From assembly GCA_030035585.1 (NCBI GenBank), contig CM057477.1, forward strand, positions 64,957,447 to 65,021,446: a DNA stretch of 64,000 nt, given 5' to 3'. Source of the DNA: Dugong dugon. Taxonomy: Eukaryota; Chordata; Mammalia; Sirenia; Dugongidae. Both the position numbers and the translations under genes were made by a program. The notes below the pieces were generated by a model. That model ran no database searches. It was not told the origin of the DNA and saw only the letters and a list, made by a program, of their open reading frames with translations. Positions 63,905 to 64,000 of the stretch are shown here, piece by piece (within the stretch, counting starts at the first letter, position 1; the number at the start of each line of letters is the position of its first letter).

Positions 63905-64000
63905 CTGAATGGAATTCTGCTCAAATGTAAATGAGCTTTCACAAGGCTTACATCTGAGTCATTCACAAAAAAATGAACTTCCTTCTTCTTTGCAATTAAT
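63905..64000 (-). CDS. CPB2: CPB2 exon 3 (partial, 3' part), activation peptide
   Basis: The last 96 bp of an exon that continues beyond the window. Read on the minus strand it is open (1 nt, 31 codons, 2 nt) and contains AKKKEVHFFVNDSDV followed by VKAHLHLSRIPF, matching the propeptide segment VKKKQVHFFVNASDV of human TAFI. The donor is CAG/gtaggc at 63901-63905. The propeptide keeps the enzyme inactive and carries N-glycans in human. The NDS sequon (human Asn73) is kept. The second sequon (human Asn85, NVS) reads HLS here and is lost. The human Cys91 position is Phe. The split codon joined to exon 4 reads AGA (Arg), where human has Ser. The acceptor lies outside the window. Confidence 0.93.

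Larger units (their letters stand above)
1..64000 (-). other. CPB2: CPB2 locus, exons 3-10 with introns
   Basis: Eight minus-strand exons encode consecutive pieces of a pancreatic-type (M14) procarboxypeptidase that match carboxypeptidase B2 (TAFI), a liver-made plasma zymogen. Once activated by thrombin-thrombomodulin it removes C-terminal Lys/Arg from fibrin and slows fibrinolysis. The exon phases chain perfectly: exon 3 ends with 2 nt, exon 4 supplies 1 nt, exons 5-7 are phase 0, exon 8 ends with 1 nt, exon 9 supplies 2 nt, and exon 10 ends with 1 nt. No stop, frameshift or indel is seen relative to the human protein as I recall it (about residues 61-363). Introns inside the window are about 1.9, 9.9, 3.3, 10.5, 5.2, 18.9 and 7.3 kb for introns 3-9. 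Exons 1-2 (signal peptide, start of propeptide) and the last exon (Asp/Glu catalytic region) are outside. Exon numbers assume the human 11-exon layout. Confidence 0.95.

Overview
This is vertebrate nuclear DNA: one split protein gene in a sea of interspersed repeats. The gene is CPB2 (carboxypeptidase B2, the plasma zymogen TAFI) on the minus strand. Eight coding exons can be read, matching exons 3 to 10 of an eleven-exon gene. In gene order they are 63905-64000 (runs off the right edge), 61884-61992, 51855-51956, 48444-48548, 37805-37915, 32476-32569, 13326-13528 and 5930-6017. All splice in frame with GT/AG borders, show no indel against the human protein as I recall it, and cover about residues 61-363. 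Exons 1-2 lie right of the window and the last exon lies left of it.

The repeats point to an afrotherian mammal, most likely a paenungulate such as an elephant. There are more than 30 tRNA-derived AfroSINE copies, many in a short form lacking about 44 bp in the middle (the HSP-type deletion known from hyrax, sirenian and proboscidean genomes). RTE/BovB-like LINE fragments share the SINE 3' tail. Six LINE-1 insertions (plus one old fragment), several LTR families, MIR/L2 relics and DNA transposons fill the rest.

Layout. 1-5929: intron 10, with RTE fragments, SINEs, a MaLR-like LTR and a hAT-type MITE. 6018-13325: intron 9, with an L2 split by a SINE and an LTR, a MaLR-like LTR inside a SINE, and two copies of one LTR family, the first split by a truncated L1 and the second ending about 35 bp from exon 9. 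13529-32475: intron 8, dominated by a three-level nest: an old plus-strand L1 holds a mariner (18455-27727), which holds an 8.3 kb full-length minus-strand L1 (19112-27455). The old L1 also carries a TIR element and an LTR. 32570-37804: intron 7, with two LTRs and SINEs. 37916-48443: intron 6, with an L1 inserted in an older L1 and a 5.3 kb L1 that lost its reverse transcriptase region. 48549-51854: intron 5, SINE clusters. 51957-61883: intron 4, with a 6.8 kb L1 flanked by 15-bp target duplications. 61993-63904: intron 3, with MIR relics and two SINEs in the same target site.

Observations most worth checking: a 43-bp triplication that copies the exon 7 splice donor twice into the intron; an L1 whose 5' UTR lacks about 1.5 kb starting at a CAG/GTAATT donor-like site; tandem 259-bp units in an L1 promoter region; loss of one activation-peptide glycosylation sequon and an isoleucine at the human Thr325Ile position in CPB2; and several direct LTR or L1 pairs that flank CPB2 exons.
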